From contig MNCI01001825.1 in assembly GCA_015680685.1 (NCBI GenBank), positions 242,576 to 306,575 on the forward strand: a stretch of DNA of 64,000 nucleotides, given 5' to 3'. Origin of the DNA: Gnetum montanum (taxonomy: Eukaryota > Streptophyta > Gnetopsida > Gnetales > Gnetaceae). How positions within the stretch are numbered: the stretch's first letter is position 1; every line of letters begins with the position of its first letter. Of this stretch, positions 35,047 to 44,870 are shown one piece after another. The notes beneath the pieces are model-generated. The model made no database searches, was not told the origin of the DNA, and saw nothing but the letters and a program-made list of their open reading frames with translations. Both the position numbers and the translations under genes were made by a program.

Positions 35047-35988
35047 CACAAGTGAAATCATAGTTACGTTCCAAAACTTGGTTCGGCATGGGGTGGTTTC
35101 TCAGACTTGCCCAACTAGTGCACCCTTCTGGAGATGACCCTGCGACCCTGCACGAGCCTGACTGAGGGCAACATCATCATGGTACCCACGGCCCTGCCCA
35201 GTACGACCTTCATGTTCTGGAGCTCAGACCCAACTCTACTATAAACATGCACATATCATGCTGGGTTCTAGCATCCTGGCCTCTGTATACTGGGACGCTC
35301 TCAAAGATGGCACATGGCGGCAGCAACTGAACACCACACGGAAACATTACTGGACGCAGCGGAAGAGCCTTGTTTTGTGGTGGTAGGTTCTGTCTAAGAT
35401 CGGCACTGGGAATGGGGCAGAGCATGTGTCCATTTCTACGGGTTTTGTGCAGGACAACGATTGAAAGAAACAAGCCAGTAATTGAAGAACGACCGATTAG
35501 CTAATTACTCTTTGTTGTTCTTGTAATAGTCGCCTGTAATCCACGCAGGCATTTTCGCATCCCCCTTGGCCTGGAGTCTATTTTTTGATCTAGCTGCCAC
35601 CTCATCAGTTAACATCTTTGAACAACGATTTATTAGTACGTGAGTTCGAAGAACAAAAGGTGCAGAAAAATGCAAATACAGATGATTTACTTATAAAAAT
35701 TTACAAGGATCGGCTTTCTTCATTTAAAAAATCATGCAGCTGCCAATACCAACATCTACACTAAGGTGGATGCTGAATTACTTTCTTACTACCGCCTGTT
35801 CATGAAAATTACTAGGGCTTCAGTGGTTAATGATATTTAACATTTAAAAACTTAAAATCCTAAATAAAAATAAAATGACAATTGTATGAAGCTCTTATAG
35901 TATTGGAGATCTTGGATTTATTTTTTTAATTATTATTATATGGGTTATTGCTTATAAAAGCAATATTTGTAATATTTACACATGCCAA

Positions 35989-37361
35989 TGTTAGCATGAT
36001 TTTCTCCTAACTTTATGTATAAGTTACAACTTCCTAACTTGTTGGTCAAGTAATATCTCCTAACTTGTTGGGCAAGTTATAACTTCCTTACTTGGGAGAG
36101 AAGTTACCCAAGATATTTTGGAATATCTAACTACCTAGGAGACCCTATAAAAAGGCTTCAAGGGTTAGAATAGAAGGGACTTTTGGGGGATCACACTTTG
36201 GGGTCTCACTTTGGGTCTTGGAGGAAGATTGAAAAGAAGACATTGTGAAAGATTGCTTGTAAGATGACTTGCTAAAGACAACATTTCAGCCTCTTTGTCA
36301 TAGTCCTGTGAGTTATGCTTATTATTTTTTATTTTGTTTAAATATTTTAGCTAGTGGTTTAGATAGTATCATGCTTACCAAGTAATTTTGGGATTTTTAG
36401 ATTGCTCTTATTGTTCTTGTTGCATAATAGAAGATTTCTATTAAAATTTTGCCATAAAAGAGCTTGTGTTTAAAATCCTTAAGAGAATTTTAGTAGTAAA
36501 TTTTATTATTGTGTAATGTATAAGAACTGCTATTGAGATTGTTGTAAGATAGCCTCTGCATGTAGTCAATACGTTGAACGATTCAATAGTCAAGAGGGTT
36601 CAGAAAATCTTTGGTATTTTGATAGGACCAGAATAGCTTCTTTTATCTTTAAAGTGAATCTCTATGGTATTTCAATCAGAAATTGTCAAGTCTTTTGAAG
36701 GTTCTATTGGATGCAATTGTTGAAATCCATTATCTAGCCAAAATAGAGTCTCGTACATGATAGTTTACGTAGCAATTTTTTTTGGATAGCATAGTAGGAA
36801 TGTCTTGAAGAAATTGATTATTTTGAGCCTTGGAAGTTTGGACAATTCATAGTTATTAAATTTTGGATAGCTTTATTGCGAAGTATTTAATCGTATCATT
36901 TTACCTTGTTTAAACATTTGAGATCTTTACACAAATCTGCTTTCTTGTTCTCTTCTTTCTATTGCCATTGAATCTCGCTCTATTTCTAGTTTTCTTGTGG
37001 AACTATCTCTTTCTCTGGGGAAAATTAGAAGTAGATTAGCAGAGTTGTGCTCAAATTTTTTTGCAAAAATTTATTTGTTACAAGTAGGTATTATAAGGAC
37101 CACATAGACTAAGTAATTGAACAAAATAGGAATTCTCAACAACTCACAGTACTTTGCAAAGTTGGCTGAATCTCTTTAAGATAAGTCATTTATCGTTTTA
37201 CACACAACCCAATCATTTCATATTTCACAACAGCACACACACATACTCACATTAACTACTGAGTCTATTTGGAGGTATCTGGGCCTTGGTGTTGCCAGAA
37301 GACCAACAAGCACCTAAATCCTGTTCGAGGACACTCGTTGGCGGTCATGTCCCAAACGGTT
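35989..37361 (+). repeat. Possible LTR (promoter-bearing end) of insertion G
   Basis: It begins TGTTAGCATGATT, has a clear TATA-like cctataaaaaggc at 36143-36155 about 155 bp in, and ends ...GGTTGCCA. About 14 bp later comes TGGCGCTAGAAGGAGGGCC, which has the sequence and place of the primer site of D and E. No second copy is in the window, so the LTR identity is inferred. 36160-37200 shows no coding text. Confidence 0.45.
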
Positions 37362-37375
37362 GCCAAAAAAAATTT

Positions 37376-37394
37376 TGGCGCTAGAAGGAGGGCC
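37376..37394 (+). other. Primer-site-like sequence at the edge of insertion G
   Basis: TGGCGCTAGAAGGAGGGCC matches the D site (TGGTGCTAGAAGGAGGGCC) at 18 of 19 positions and lies just after the possible LTR. Its last ten bases are also part of the 18-bp duplication of exon 2. Confidence 0.6.
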
Positions 37395-40300
37395 TACATG
37401 ATGAGGTGGATGCTCTAACCTTGATCCATACTACCTTGGAGGTGTTCTCATATAGCACAAATGTTCAGGCAGCTGTGATTGAGCAGGTGGGGCTCGATTT
37501 GAAGGCCTACCCTACTTGATACCTAAAGGCATATGAGCAATGTAGGACCCACAGCTAGTTGGATGAGAAGTGGGCTACCGGTGAGATTAACACCAAGGAG
37601 ATGCTTGCAACATCACCCTCATATCACATCTCATTTTTGCCATGTACGTATCTTTGTTTTAGCTCTTAGCTCATGTGGTTTTTCATGGATACCTTTTAGT
37701 TTGCCTCATTTGCATGATGCTAATGTTGATGTTAATTTGCCTTTGTTGTAGTGATGGTTGCCTCAGCCAAGGTGATGGTGATCACCACAGGCCACACAGA
37801 GGCCACCCTCATCATGAAGTATGATGATGTGAAGGGTGTGCAACACTGGCTATGTGATAAAAAATCAAATGCACTAACAACCCAGCTCACACACATTGGG
37901 TTGATGGACCTATTTCTGGCACTTAGCTAGAGCATCCCAGTGGCTAAAATGTTCACCATCATCGACTCCTTTAGTAGAAACATAGGCAATTTATCATCTA
38001 GGTTTGTGATATGATCGTAGTGCTAGACCTTAACGAGGCCTTATTCACTGACCTCTTTCGCATCCCTAATAATAGCTCGATGATTATCAATAAGGCCAGT
38101 AGGGAGGTGGACTACAAAGGGGAGATTGAGGACTAGTTGGGGGTCACCTGATCTCACAAGGACATACCAATTAAGGATGTGCTAGTACCTGAGGTACAAG
38201 AGCTCTATCCTCTTTTCCACGCTTGTGCCTTTCCAAAGTTGCTCTTCCAAGGAAAGATCCTTGGGATGGAGTAGGCATGGGTGATAAAAGAGTTGTTGTT
38301 GAAAGGTATAAGGTTCAAATAGGCTACATATATAACCATCAACTTGCATGTGGAGATATCTAGGCTACTATTCAACCTCCAGGCAAGGTCCCATGTCCAC
38401 TTTACATTCTTCGTAGATACTTGCGAAGGTTTCCAGATATCTTGGTTGTATGAGATGAAGGATGATGGGTGATGTAGAATCACAATTAGCTATCCAAGCC
38501 ATAGATTAAGCACATTGTCTTGACTACACATGCACAGGACCCCCTAGAGAGGATTGATGAGTCATTATCAGTAACGACCAAGGGTACCATAGAGTGGTAA
38601 CATTACTTGTGTGATAGCATAGGGGTACTCTAATTGGCATTGAGAATATAAGCAAGGTGGATCACTATATAGCAAAGATAGAGGGGCCATCTAAGGCCAA
38701 GATTAAGAGGTTAGGCCTTGAGGAGGAGGCTACCCCTGAGATTGGGAAGCCAAGTAGTGAGAGGATCTACATCAATCTACAAAGTTTGTGTACAAATGTT
38801 GTAGATATGTGTAGTATCTTAGATGCCATGGTTTTTATTTTCATGGTTTTTCTATTATGCTATATTAGTAATTTTTAGAGCTTTTCCACTAATGCTTTAT
38901 GTTTTATAGCAAAAAAAAGGAGAGAGGGTTGCAGGAGCAATGACCAAGGCGGTAGTAGAAGAAGCACCTCCTCAAGCTGGGGAGGGGTTGGCTCATGGAG
39001 ATGAGCTACATGAGGTGATAAAGATCCTCTAGTAGTTAGAGGAGGAGGGATTACTCCACCCTAATGGGGGTGATTTTGACACTTTGTTCAATGGTGCATA
39101 GCTAGTTGAGCCTCCAGCACTCATGCTTGAGGGCTTGTTAGGTAACTAAATTTTGTTGCCATCTATTCTTGCCTATTTTCTCTAGTATTTTTAGCTATTC
39201 AATTATGTATTAATTGCATTTTTTTGTTACAGCATTAGATATTCCCACCAGCAATCCCACATTTACCTACCGCATGGAGCTATGGGTAAACATGCTAGAT
39301 AAATTCACCTTCATGGAAGACATCATTAAGGACATGATGGGCCACTTGCGACAAGAAGATCTTGAGCTTGTTATGTTTGCATGTTGCTTCGCTTTATGTT
39401 ATCTTGCATACCACTTAAGTTCTTAGTTTTCAGCTAAGATTGACTGATTATTATATGCCTACAAGTCCTAAGCTGCGGTGGGATCCGAGCAAGGTGGCCA
39501 AGGTGGATGTCCTTCCTAACCTCCCTCCTAAAGTTAATCAGGTGCCTCACCACATGTACCAATCATTGAACAAGTGCATGATTTCCTATGCAAATACATG
39601 GTGGGCCTACAAGCACTCAAATAAGCACCTATGGAAATGTGTGCATGAAATCCAAAAGAGGGTGACCAGCCAAGATGAGAAGATCAAAGATCTCCAATCT
39701 AGATATGACTTCTTAGCAGCTAGATTGTAGGGAGATAGCACTTGGCATACCTTTGAGATCGAATATGCAAGATATTAAGGTAACAACAAGGCCACATGTG
39801 ATTTGATAAATCAATAGCTCCAAATGGACTTGCTCATCCAAATGAACCAAGATTGAAAAAATTACAACACGAAAGTCTATCGATGGGGGAAAACATAGAA
39901 GAACCACAATCACCAATATAAACTAGAGCATGAAACATACTTGCAATGGTATAAGGAGGAGTCTACCAAATTCCATCACCTCAAGATGTTTCTTGAGGTG
40001 ACTAGGGGGCGGTAGGCATACAAATTATTTAGGTAGCACACAGTGGTAAGTGACTCTCTTAAGAGGTAGATCATCATCCCTTCTAGAGAGGCATCTTGTA
40101 CTAAATTTTCGATGGAACTACCTACATGGATTACTATGGACAAAGGAAAGACCCTTTTGGGGATTAACTTTAGCTAGGAGGATTGGACACAACTTTCTGA
40201 GGTTGAGATCCTTCGATGCTTGGATGCTGGCCTTGGAAAGTTACCTCCAAAACTCACCAATGCAAGACCCTCTCAAGTTAGGTTTTTTTATGCTTGTTTA

Positions 40301-40447
40301 TGTTTGGATTTAGCCTGTGTAGTTCATATTTTCTTACGATATTGTGCATATTTGCTATGGTCATTGCCAGTACCGAGTGATACTATAGGTCCTAATGACA
40401 TAGTGGAGAAAGTAGAACCACCACCCCCACCTAGCACCACTAGTTAA

Positions 40448-40689
40448 GCATGACCTGGATGTACCCCCCACTAGGCTTTTTGCTACATTTATCCTTTGAT
40501 GCTATTCATGTTATGTACTACTATGCACATTACATTTGATGGATGATTATTTACTATTTTTTGTGTGATATGTGTAAAATTATTTCTGTATGGTCATTTT
40601 CTATGCACTTGATATGCTTATAATGTGATGAGTTAATATGTTAACTTAGGATTATGCAACGATAATGTGACTTGGCCATTAAAGGCCCC
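40448..40689 (+). other. Region after the antisense gene of E
   Basis: About 240 AT-rich bases between the stop at 40445-40447 and the repeat block. No signal beyond possible poly(A) context was recognised. Confidence 0.4.
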
Positions 40690-41015
40690 ATGTTAGTTTA
40701 AGGCCATAACAGAAGGGATAATGCTACTTTGAGGTCATCTTGGACCATTGCGATGGGATTGGAGATGATAGTTTAAGGCCATTCTAGGCTACAACATTGG
40801 CAGTTTAAGGCCATATTAGGCCACATGTTGCTAGTTTAAGGCCTTGGTAGGCCATGTGTTGCTAGTTTAAGGCCATAGCGGGACGAGGCTACTAGTTTAA
40901 GGTCATTTCAAGCCACAACATTGCCAATTTAAGGCCATGGTAGGCTACAAGGATGGAATTAAAAGCAATAGTTTTAGGCCATTCTAGGTTGTAACAATAG
41001 TTTAAGGCCATTTTA
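40690..41015 (-). repeat. Tandem repeat block, TTAAACTA family, on the protease side of E's antisense gene
   Basis: About ten units of about 30 bp with the core 'tagtttaaggccat' (minus: atggccttaaacta), several with the tail 'ggccacatgttgc'. It is the counterpart of D 48600-48830. Confidence 0.88.
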
Positions 41016-41399
41016 GGTCCCAATATGTTGCTATCTCTCTTTTTGTAATTTTAGCTTTTATAATTTTTATACATTTTGATGTTTTTTTATGTGTTAATCT
41101 AATAACTGCTAAAGGGTGAACTAAACACGTGAATGTGTAAGCTAAGCAGATAAGTGCATGAACAAAGCAAATAAATGCATAAACAAAGAGAAATAATGCA
41201 TAATCTAAGCAATCAAGCTAACTACAAATACGTAAACAAATGTGATGCAAGCATGCTAAATGTAAATATGTAAAAAAATGTAATTCAAGCAAAAGTTAAA
41301 AATACATGGCATGTAGAAGCAAAGGGTAGGCAAGCACCTAGCACATTTTAGGCTAAGGGGGTATCTTTGTTGTGTAATTGCTTCCTAATCCAATTTGGG
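41016..41399 (-). other. AT-rich stretch between repeats and linker in E
   Basis: A run of near-repeats with 'gcataaacaaagc', 'gcaagcatgctaaatg' and 'taaatgcat' at 41110-41290; no coding text recognised. D has a comparable AT-rich piece with 'catttacattt'-like text at 48840-48960. Confidence 0.45.
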
Positions 41400-41635
41400 T
41401 TAAGAGGTGCATAGGGTGTAGGGTGTAGTATTCAATAGTCTCCTGGACCCTCGCTCGCTATGTTGAAGGGAAATTCCACACAAAGGACATCCTCTGATAA
41501 GTCATCAACTTCTTCTGTCCTTTCAGGTGGGTTTGCCTCATCCATTTCATTCTCATCCTTTGCTGCAAGTGTGTCATTAGGAAATTCCACCTCTAACCTT
41601 TGCTCCATATCTATGCTGTTGATGGCTATAGGGGC
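41400..41635 (-). pseudogene. Acidic linker after the protease in element E
   Basis: Read down from 41635, the frame gives an acidic stretch (EQRLEVEFPNDTLAAKDENE, PPERTEEVDDLSED) ending CVEFPFNIASE, which aligns with LPFDISSEGD of D (48495-48525). It shows that E's text continues on the other side of the solo LTR. Confidence 0.65.
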
Positions 41636-42281
41636 TGTACCGACCGAAATCGTCGGTGCAAGGCTGGAACGTTACGAGCACCGAAAGATCTACGGACAAG
41701 CATAGTCGACCCTGCCTCCGCTTGAGGGCAAGCTGGAATGGACGAAGGCAGAGTGCCTTGAATAGTCTGGACGCGTATCAAACAAGGACTTCCCCAACGT
41801 TTGCCGCTACAACACGTTGGGTTATACGTAAACAATGCACGTTAAATGTAAACCGTAAACAAGCACGATAATGTAAATGAGCCCGTAAACGTAAACTGAA
41901 AAACAAAGAAAACTGCAATAAATCTGGGCAAATGTAAACTGTTTTGTATTGAGAATTGATTACAAAGTGCACCGGTCCAAACGCAGTTATGGCTTTGACA
42001 CAAGGCGGACGAAAGGCCCCGGCTCTGGTTTGCAGTGTAATTGCTCTTGGGTCTGCTCTCTGTTAAATTTTTGCCCCTCCTTGAAAATGCGGAAAACTGG
42101 GCTTTTTATAGGGGAATGGTTTCCGGGAAAATCGGGTTGGGAGACACGTGGCGTATAGACCGGGCGTGCACATTTAGAAACAAGGTATACGCTGGGCGTA
42201 TACGCTGGACTTGCTGGGCATGTGAACTTTGGTGGACGTTGGGCGTAGACGCTGGTGCCGACCGAAATCGTAGATCTTTCA
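41636..42281 (-). repeat. Solo LTR of a D-like element inserted in E
   Basis: On the minus strand it runs from TGAAAGATC (42281) to CGGTACA (41636) and matches the 3' part of D's LTRs ('ggggaagtccttg', 'agatctttcggtg', 'ccgacgatttcgg'). A TATA-like ccctataaaaagccc lies at about 42104-42118 (minus). It is much richer in CpG than its surroundings and carries two to three copies of GGGCGTAKACGCTGG, so it looks younger. No 5-bp target duplication is visible (ggggc and gtgtg). The 13-base ccgaccgaaatcg stands near both ends (41640-41652, 42258-42270). Confidence 0.7.
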
Positions 42282-42700
42282 GTGTGGATAATAAGATTTC
42301 CACCTTTGTATTGAAGGTAGATTTCTTGATGGATCAAAGAGGAGACAGCTCATAATTGGGCCAACCATAACCAGACCAATATTAAGTTAAAGTTGAGCAT
42401 TTCCTCTATGACAATGAATTCAATAATGGTATGGAATTGCTCCCCTGCCACAAAGGCTATTATAATGGTACATTTAATGATGACATGTGACCCATTAAAT
42501 GACTTCAAGCATCTAGTTTTCATTGGCTTGATTTGATCCATAAGGCCTAAATTATCAATGACAATGTATGGGATAACATTTATTGTTGCCCCATCATCAA
42601 CATGCACTCTCCAAATCTTGCACTGCTCGACATGTATGCTGATAAACATGGGGCTATTATAACCACATCCTTCTCAAGGTCAACCTTAACTGTCTCATCA
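42282..42700 (-). pseudogene. aspartic protease of element E
   Basis: Open from 42649 to 42350 on the minus strand: EQCKIWRVHVDDGATINVIP with the active-site region DDGAT (first Asp and Gly kept), then NLGLMDQIKPMKT, LKSFNGS, FVAGEQFHTIIEFIVIEEM and LAQL, then HQEIYLQYKGGNLIIHTE up to the solo LTR. It aligns with D 47935-48292. A broken PR-flap region and a stop follow LAQL. Confidence 0.78.
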
Positions 42701-43355
42701 CAAAACGAAAGGGATGTGGAGCTCAATTCCTATGGTGCAAGAGGCAACATCACTATGTGGATGAAATTCTCATCTACCAAGATGTTCTTTGTGACAAGAA
42801 TGGAGGTTAGCATCTGCACTAGTGCTTCATAGTCAATAGATGAGGTCATGCTTAGGTCATAGAGGCTAAATGTTGTGTTCTTCTATTTGAGTGCTTGCTT
42901 AACCTAGGCTAATGCACCCATGATGTCTTTGCCATTAGTTACATTTTTATGGCTTTAACTTCTTCCATACGCCCTAAGAGATGAATTTCATAGGGAGATG
43001 ACTTCGGCTTTGTTGGCTTGACCTACATAGGGCCCTCAGTGCTTGGTTGTAAGTTGTTGGTGATGGCCTCCTTAGTTGTTTTGGCCATAAGGATCACAGA
43101 TAGGGGTGCCAGCTTCGGTGGCCCTAGTGCTCATTGGGCATGACATTGCCTAATCATTCTATCTATGAGATGCTCATTGGGCCTTCCAAGTTGCCACCTA
43201 GAGGGTCTGTTAATGTTGCTAGTAGGATTGGCTCTTGGATGAAAAGCAACCAATGCGTTGCCCACTACCAAACTCTAGGTAGGTGATGAGTCATCATGTT
43301 GTGGCACCCTAACGATAAAGAGTGGCTAAAATATTATTATTGCAACATGTTGGTC
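42701..43355 (-). pseudogene. C-terminal part of gag and gag-protease spacer of element E
   Basis: Read down from 43355, it aligns with D from about 47300 to 47890: text like SLYDLSMTSSIDYEALVQMLTS (D: LFDLVMTSLVHREALVHMLT) at about 42870-42800 and VMLPLAP. The upstream part (43100-43300) is Pro/Arg-rich and poorly preserved. About 1.8 kb of gag present in D (45.5-47.3 kb) has no counterpart on either side of D's insertion. Confidence 0.55.
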
Positions 43356-44424
43356 ATGCACGCTAGCATTTGGTCATGCACGCTAACAAAATGCATCATT
43401 TTTTTTCATGCACGCTAAAGTCACACTGAGGTGACGTTGGCCACGTGAGTCCAGCGTGAGCACTGGTCATGACTGAGCAAAAGCACTTTAGACACATTTC
43501 GAGGGCACGCCAGGACAAGATCAACACACGCTAGCAACCTTGGTAAAGAAAAAACACTTTCAGCAGTAGTCAACCCACAGATTCAGAAATTCCAAGTGAG
43601 CCGGAGTCAAATTCTCTTGTTGTACATTATCAGTCACTATAAATTTTTCACATTTTGAGCTGGTCAAGCTCTTACGCTACAAATTGTACATGCTTCTATG
43701 GGCGTAAGCCAACTTGCACAAGCTAGTACACATTGTAAGATATAGTGCATTTGGTCTAGAACATAATCTACCTACATACGTCCAGTTCACACACAGCTGT
43801 ACATCAAACACCTGTTACACGATCCATTTTTCTCTCGTCTCACAGCCATTGACCTCATTGACAAATCCTACTCCCAAGCCTAGCAATGTATAAATACCTT
43901 GTTCATTGACATAAATGGGGTTGGAAAATTAGAGAAAGAAAACCAAAAATCTTGAGCCCGGACACACGTGATCCCCAGTGCCTGCAAACACCTCACATCA
44001 GGGCTTAACATCAGACTTGCAATCCAGACATGCAACTATGTTTTGATAGATGCACATCTTGTTAATTAATACAACACAATTGCATTTTTGTCTTCCTTCA
44101 TACTGTTCTAGTTCCTTGTTTGCATTACTCTGGTTTATTATGCATTTCTACATACATTCTATTTAGGTTTACATGCTATATCCACATTTACGTCTCGATG
44201 AATTACACTTTCTGTTTTACACTTCGTGACGATAATCCCAGTGCAGGCCATAGCCTACGCTAGTGGAAGTCCTTGGTTGATTTACATGCAGACCATCCAA
44301 GGCACCATGCCTTCATTTTTTTCCAACTTGCCCTCACGTGAAGGTAGGGATAATGGTATCTCTCTGGAGATCTTTCGGCATTCGTTTTTCCTCCAGCCTT
44401 ACACCAACAATTTTGGATGGTACA
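43356..44424 (+). repeat. 5' LTR of element D (U3 truncated)
   Basis: From about 43381 it matches 59655-60718 ('gctggtcaagctcttacgct', 'cacgtgatccccagtgcctg' versus 'cacgtgatacccagtgcctg'), and it ends GGTACA at 44424 before the primer site. The bases 43356-43380 contain the same 'catgcacgct' motif as the LTR body. TATA-like gtataaatacc at 43888-43898. Compared with the 3' copy the first about 680 bp are missing. Confidence 0.82.
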
Positions 44425-44429
44425 GAAAT

Positions 44430-44448
44430 TGGTGCTAGAAGGAGGGCC
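44430..44448 (+). other. Primer binding site of element D
   Basis: TGGTGCTAGAAGGAGGGCC lies five bases after the LTR end. E has TGGCACTAGAAGGAGGGC in the same place. The tRNA that matches it was not identified from memory. Confidence 0.65.
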
Positions 44449-44870
44449 TGTTGATTCCACTAATAGGTACCGAATCCTGCCAGCGTGCCCACGCTACTGA
44501 GACAACACGCAAATCACACTCTTACGCCACTACTAGGTCTATAAAATTCTCACGTTACTACCAAAGGCTTTGAACTCTAAAAACTGCTGAATCAAAATCC
44601 AAACCAGCGTACACACGTTGTCGCAAGTGCCCAGTGTGCACACACTATTACAAGAGTTTAGCGCACACACACTATTAACTTAGCCCAGCGTACGCACGCT
44701 ACTTTCAAACCTCCAGCGTATGCATGCTACTTTCAGACCTCCAGCATACACACGCTTCTCTCAAACCTTCAACGTACGCATGCCCCTTACACACTGCCAA
44801 TGAACTCTTCTTAGATCAGTGCAGCAGCATTGCCCATTTCTAACTTTAGTGCCGAAGTATTGAATCCTGT
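44449..44870 (+). promoter_or_regulatory. 5' leader of element D with CAGCGTACGC repeats
   Basis: From 44460 to 44800 there are repeated units such as 'ccagcgtacgcacgctac', 'ccagcgtatgcatgctac' and 'ccagcatacacacgctt'. The same AGCGT/ACGCT motif family fills the LTR U3 of D (59080-59770) and the upstream part of D's antisense gene (52840-53840). Confidence 0.6.

Larger units (their letters stand above)
34140..37384 (+). mobile_element. Insertion G in exon 2 of E's antisense gene, flanked by an 18-bp duplication
   Basis: The 18-base text aaggagggcctacatgat stands at 34122-34139 and again at 37385-37402; the exon reads correctly when one copy and the insert are taken out. The insert starts TGTTGGCACATT and ends TTTTGGCGCTAG. 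It contains an ORF pair (34267-35046), a less AT-rich broken stretch (35100-35480) and a possible LTR (35989-37361). Its last bases with the duplication form a primer-site-like sequence. I read it as the 3' part of an LTR retrotransposon of unclear lineage; a non-LTR-type insertion is the alternative, given the long duplication. Confidence 0.6.
33605..40447 (+). pseudogene. Antisense multi-exon gene of element E (aORF), interrupted by insertion G
   Basis: The gene runs opposite to E's gag-pol. Exons inferred from D: 1, about 33605-34028 (PTVDMQV, RSTHQLSMIWHM, WVHTLF-NPP); 2, 34109-34139 joined to 37403-37643 (VDKEGLHDEVDAL across the insert); 3, from 37752 (HTEATLIMKYDD, THIGLMDLF, KMFTIIDSF, ELYPLFHACAFPK); 4, 38910-39139; 5, 39233-39369 (ELWVNMLDKF); 6, from 39434 (SPKLRWDPSKVAKVDVLPNL, then a coiled coil ending RYDFLAARL, MDKGKTLLGINFS). 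Introns 34029-34108, 37644-37751, 39140-39232 and 39370-39433 have GT...AG ends; the donor of the third intron (acceptor at 38909) is unclear. D has the same exons and intron places. About a dozen in-frame stops show decay. Exon 3 resembles the plant transposon-type domain (FY-like...VxG...lp); function unknown. Confidence 0.72.

Noticed and set aside
35210-35473. Minus-strand frame in insertion G
   Set aside because: Short, no supporting homolog in the window, and opposite to the better supported frames; it could be part of a captured sequence but nothing shows it.
34140-37384. Endogenous pararetrovirus origin for insertion G
   Set aside because: Considered because of the unknown ORF followed by a TATA-bearing region, but no virus-type RT, coat or tRNA-Met primer site was seen, while a retrotransposon-type primer site is present.
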